Below are positions 62,222 through 64,000 of a stretch of DNA of 64,000 nucleotides, piece after piece. Under the pieces are notes generated by a model, which saw nothing but the letters and a program-made list of their open reading frames with translations, made no database searches and was not told the DNA's origin. Source of the stretch: Roseiarcus sp963748545 (GTDB lineage: Bacteria > Pseudomonadota > Alphaproteobacteria > Rhizobiales > Beijerinckiaceae); the NCBI GenBank assembly GCA_963748545.1, contig CAVVJO010000035.1:124001-188000 (forward strand). Direction: 5' to 3'. The position numbers and the translations under genes were made by a program. The number at the start of each line of letters is the position of its first letter. Position 1 is the first letter of the stretch.

Positions 62222-64000
62222 ATGTTCGGCGGCATTTCCGCACCCTTTATCTACCGTCCGGTCGCCACCACGCTGATCATGGTTGCGATCTTCCTGGTGG
62301 GCCTCGTCGCGTTTCCTTCGCTCCCCGTCGCGCCGCTGCCGCAGGTCGATTTTCCGACGATCGCGGTTTCGGCCTCGCTCCCGGGGGCTTCGCCGGAGAC
62401 CATGGCGGCGTCGGTCGCCCAGCCGCTTGAGCGCCAGATCGCTCAGATCCCTGGCGTCTCCCAGATGACCTCGACGAGCGCGCTCGGCGCGACCGCGATC
62501 ACCGTCCAATTCGATCTCGACCGCAATATTGACGCTGCCGCCAATGACATCCAGGCGGCGATCAACGCGGCGTCCGGCCAATTGCCGAAGGACCTGCCGA
62601 GCCCCCCGACCTATCGCAAGGTCAACCCGTCCGACACGCCCATCCTGATCCTGTCTGTGGCGTCCGAGGTCGCCCCGATCATCGATGTCGACGACGCCGC
62701 CGAGAACATACTCGCCCAGCGGATCAGCCAAATTTCCGGCGTGTCGCTGGTGCGGGTCGGCGGCCAGCAGAACTCCTGCGATCCGCATCCAGGTCGATCC
62801 GGCCAAGTTGGTCGAGAAAAACCTCCAACTCGAAGACGTGCGGGCGCAGATTGGCATCGCCACCGTCGACAGCCCCAAGGGGTCGATTATCGGGCAGAAG
62901 CAGTCGTTTACCGTCTACGACAACGATCAGCTGACGACCGCCGCGCCGTGGAACGACGTGATCATCGCCTACCGCAACGGGGCGCCGGTCCGTATTCGCG
63001 ACATCGGACAAGCCGTGATGGGCTCAACGGACACGACCCAGGCGGCGTGGTCCAATGGCAAGCGCAGCGTGTTTCTGGTGATATTCAAGCAGCCCGGCGC
63101 GAACGTCATCAACACCGCCGAAGCGGTCAAGAAGACCCTGAAGACCCTGGAAGCGGCCATTCCGCCAACTATTCACGTCGAGGTGCTCTCCGACCGCACC
63201 ACCACCATCAGGGCCTCCGTCAAGGATGTCGAGTTCACCTTGATGCTGACCGTCGCGCTCGTGGTGATGGTGATCTTCGTTTTTCTGCGCAGTTTCTGGG
63301 CGACGATCATCCCGAGCGTCACGGTGCCGCTCGCTCTGCTCGGCGCTTGCGGTCTCATGTGGGCGGCTAATTACAGCCTCGACAATCTGTCGCTGATGGC
63401 TTTCACTATCGCCGTCGGCTTCGTCGTCGACGATGCGATCGTGATGCTGGAGAACATCACCCGCCACATCGAGGAGGGCGAGAAACCTTTCGACGCCGCG
63501 CTGAAGGGCTCGGCCGAGATCGGCTTCACCATCATCTCCATCTCGATTTCGCTGGTGGCGGTGCTGATCCCGCTCCTGATGATGGGCGGCATCATCGGCC
63601 GCCTGTTCCGGGAGTTCTCGGTCACGATCGCCATGACGATCGCGGTGTCCGCCTTCGTCGCGCTGACCCTCACCCCGATGATGGCGTCGCGGCTGCTCAA
63701 GAGCCACGACGAGCAGCGCCACGGCCGGCTCTTCAACATGAGCGAGGCGGCGTTCCTGGCGCTCGCGCGCGGCTACGAGCGCGGGGTGGATTTCGTCCTG
63801 CGCCACCGGTTCGCGACGCTGATGACGTTTTTCGCGACGCTCGCGGCCACTGTGTATCTCTTTACGGTCATACCCAAGGGGTTCTTCCCTCAACAGGACA
63901 CCGGCATCCTGTTCGGCACCACCGAGGCGGCGCAGGACATCTCGTTTCCCGCAATGTACAAGCTGCAGGAGCAGGCCGGGGCCGTCATCATGAAGGATCC
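62222..64000 (+). CDS. RND multidrug efflux permease, MdtB/HAE1 type (3' partial, one frameshift)
   Basis: Proton-driven inner-membrane pump, of which about 590 residues are inside the window. MFGGISAPFIYRPVATTLIM and PSLPVAPLPQVDFPTIAVSA form the start; a one-base slip near 62775 leads on to IRIQVDPAKLVEKNLQLEDV. Helix 4 has LSLMAFTIAVGFVVDDAIVM with the Asp-Asp proton relay, and FREFSVTIAMTIAVSAFVAL follows. The tail is cut at base 64000. Operon with the adaptor. Confidence 0.92.

Overview
The window is high-GC DNA with dense, translationally coupled operons and is best read as a chromosomal piece of an alphaproteobacterium, probably Hyphomicrobiales (Rhizobiales, perhaps near Beijerinckiaceae/Methylocystaceae). 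This rests on the helicase C-terminal region–fdxA–carD order, the exosortase with a PEP-CTERM protein, and the gnd-zwf-pgi-pgl operon. It is an inference from gene content; no rRNA or tRNA gene was recognised. About 16 genes, including housekeeping ones (zwf, nth, cysK, mog), carry ±1 frameshifts or in-frame stops while their protein similarity continues in another frame. I read most of these as sequence errors, not gene decay, and report each as one gene with the break noted.

Layout. 1–1060: a PEP-CTERM exported protein. 1256–3325: a BTAD/TolB_N/TPR regulator. 3452–8203 (minus): a class I lanthipeptide locus in the order dehydratase LanB, precursor LanA (69 aa, with a leader FDLD box and a Cys-rich core), cyclase LanC, with an MFS transporter divergent at 8378. 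9623–20079: rfbD-like reductase, FGGY kinase, acyl-CoA ligase, ybbA/ybbP/tesA-type locus, purU and a 3-hydroxyisobutyrate-dehydrogenase-like gene. 20293–24101: C-terminal part of a degradosome-type helicase without its motor, fdxA, and a CarD with a histone-H1-like tail. 24197–28800: extensin-like lipoprotein, DUF1007 plus NicO metal exporter, TauE/SafE exporter and cysK. 29113–34654: gnd-zwf-HAD-pgi-pgl (pentose phosphate/Entner-Doudoroff entry).

35466–53354 is the accessory core. First comes atzF (allophanate hydrolase, minus). Next is a compact four-gene operon (37646–40809) encoding a Lys/Glu/His- and Asp/Gly/Lys-repeat protein, a degenerate ATP-grasp-like partner, an ATP-grasp ligase and a 2OG-Fe(II) oxygenase; I propose it as an undescribed peptide-modification system. 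Then follows a 13-gene operon (41110–53354): a BMP-type ABC importer, formamidase, biuret hydrolase, a second isochorismatase-fold hydrolase, atzG, atzE, an MTHFSD/5-FCL-like protein, atzH, a metal-dependent amidohydrolase and an isopenicillin-N-synthase-like oxygenase. With atzF it can take carboxybiuret and biuret to ammonia and CO2, but no cyanuric acid hydrolase is present, so the imported ring compound is unknown.

53492–64000: nth, a branched-chain-type substrate-binding protein, proA, mog, an exosortase with its small accessory protein and a polyprenyl glycosylphosphotransferase, and the start of an RND efflux pair cut by the window end. The exosortase is the plausible processing enzyme for the PEP-CTERM protein at the other end of the window.
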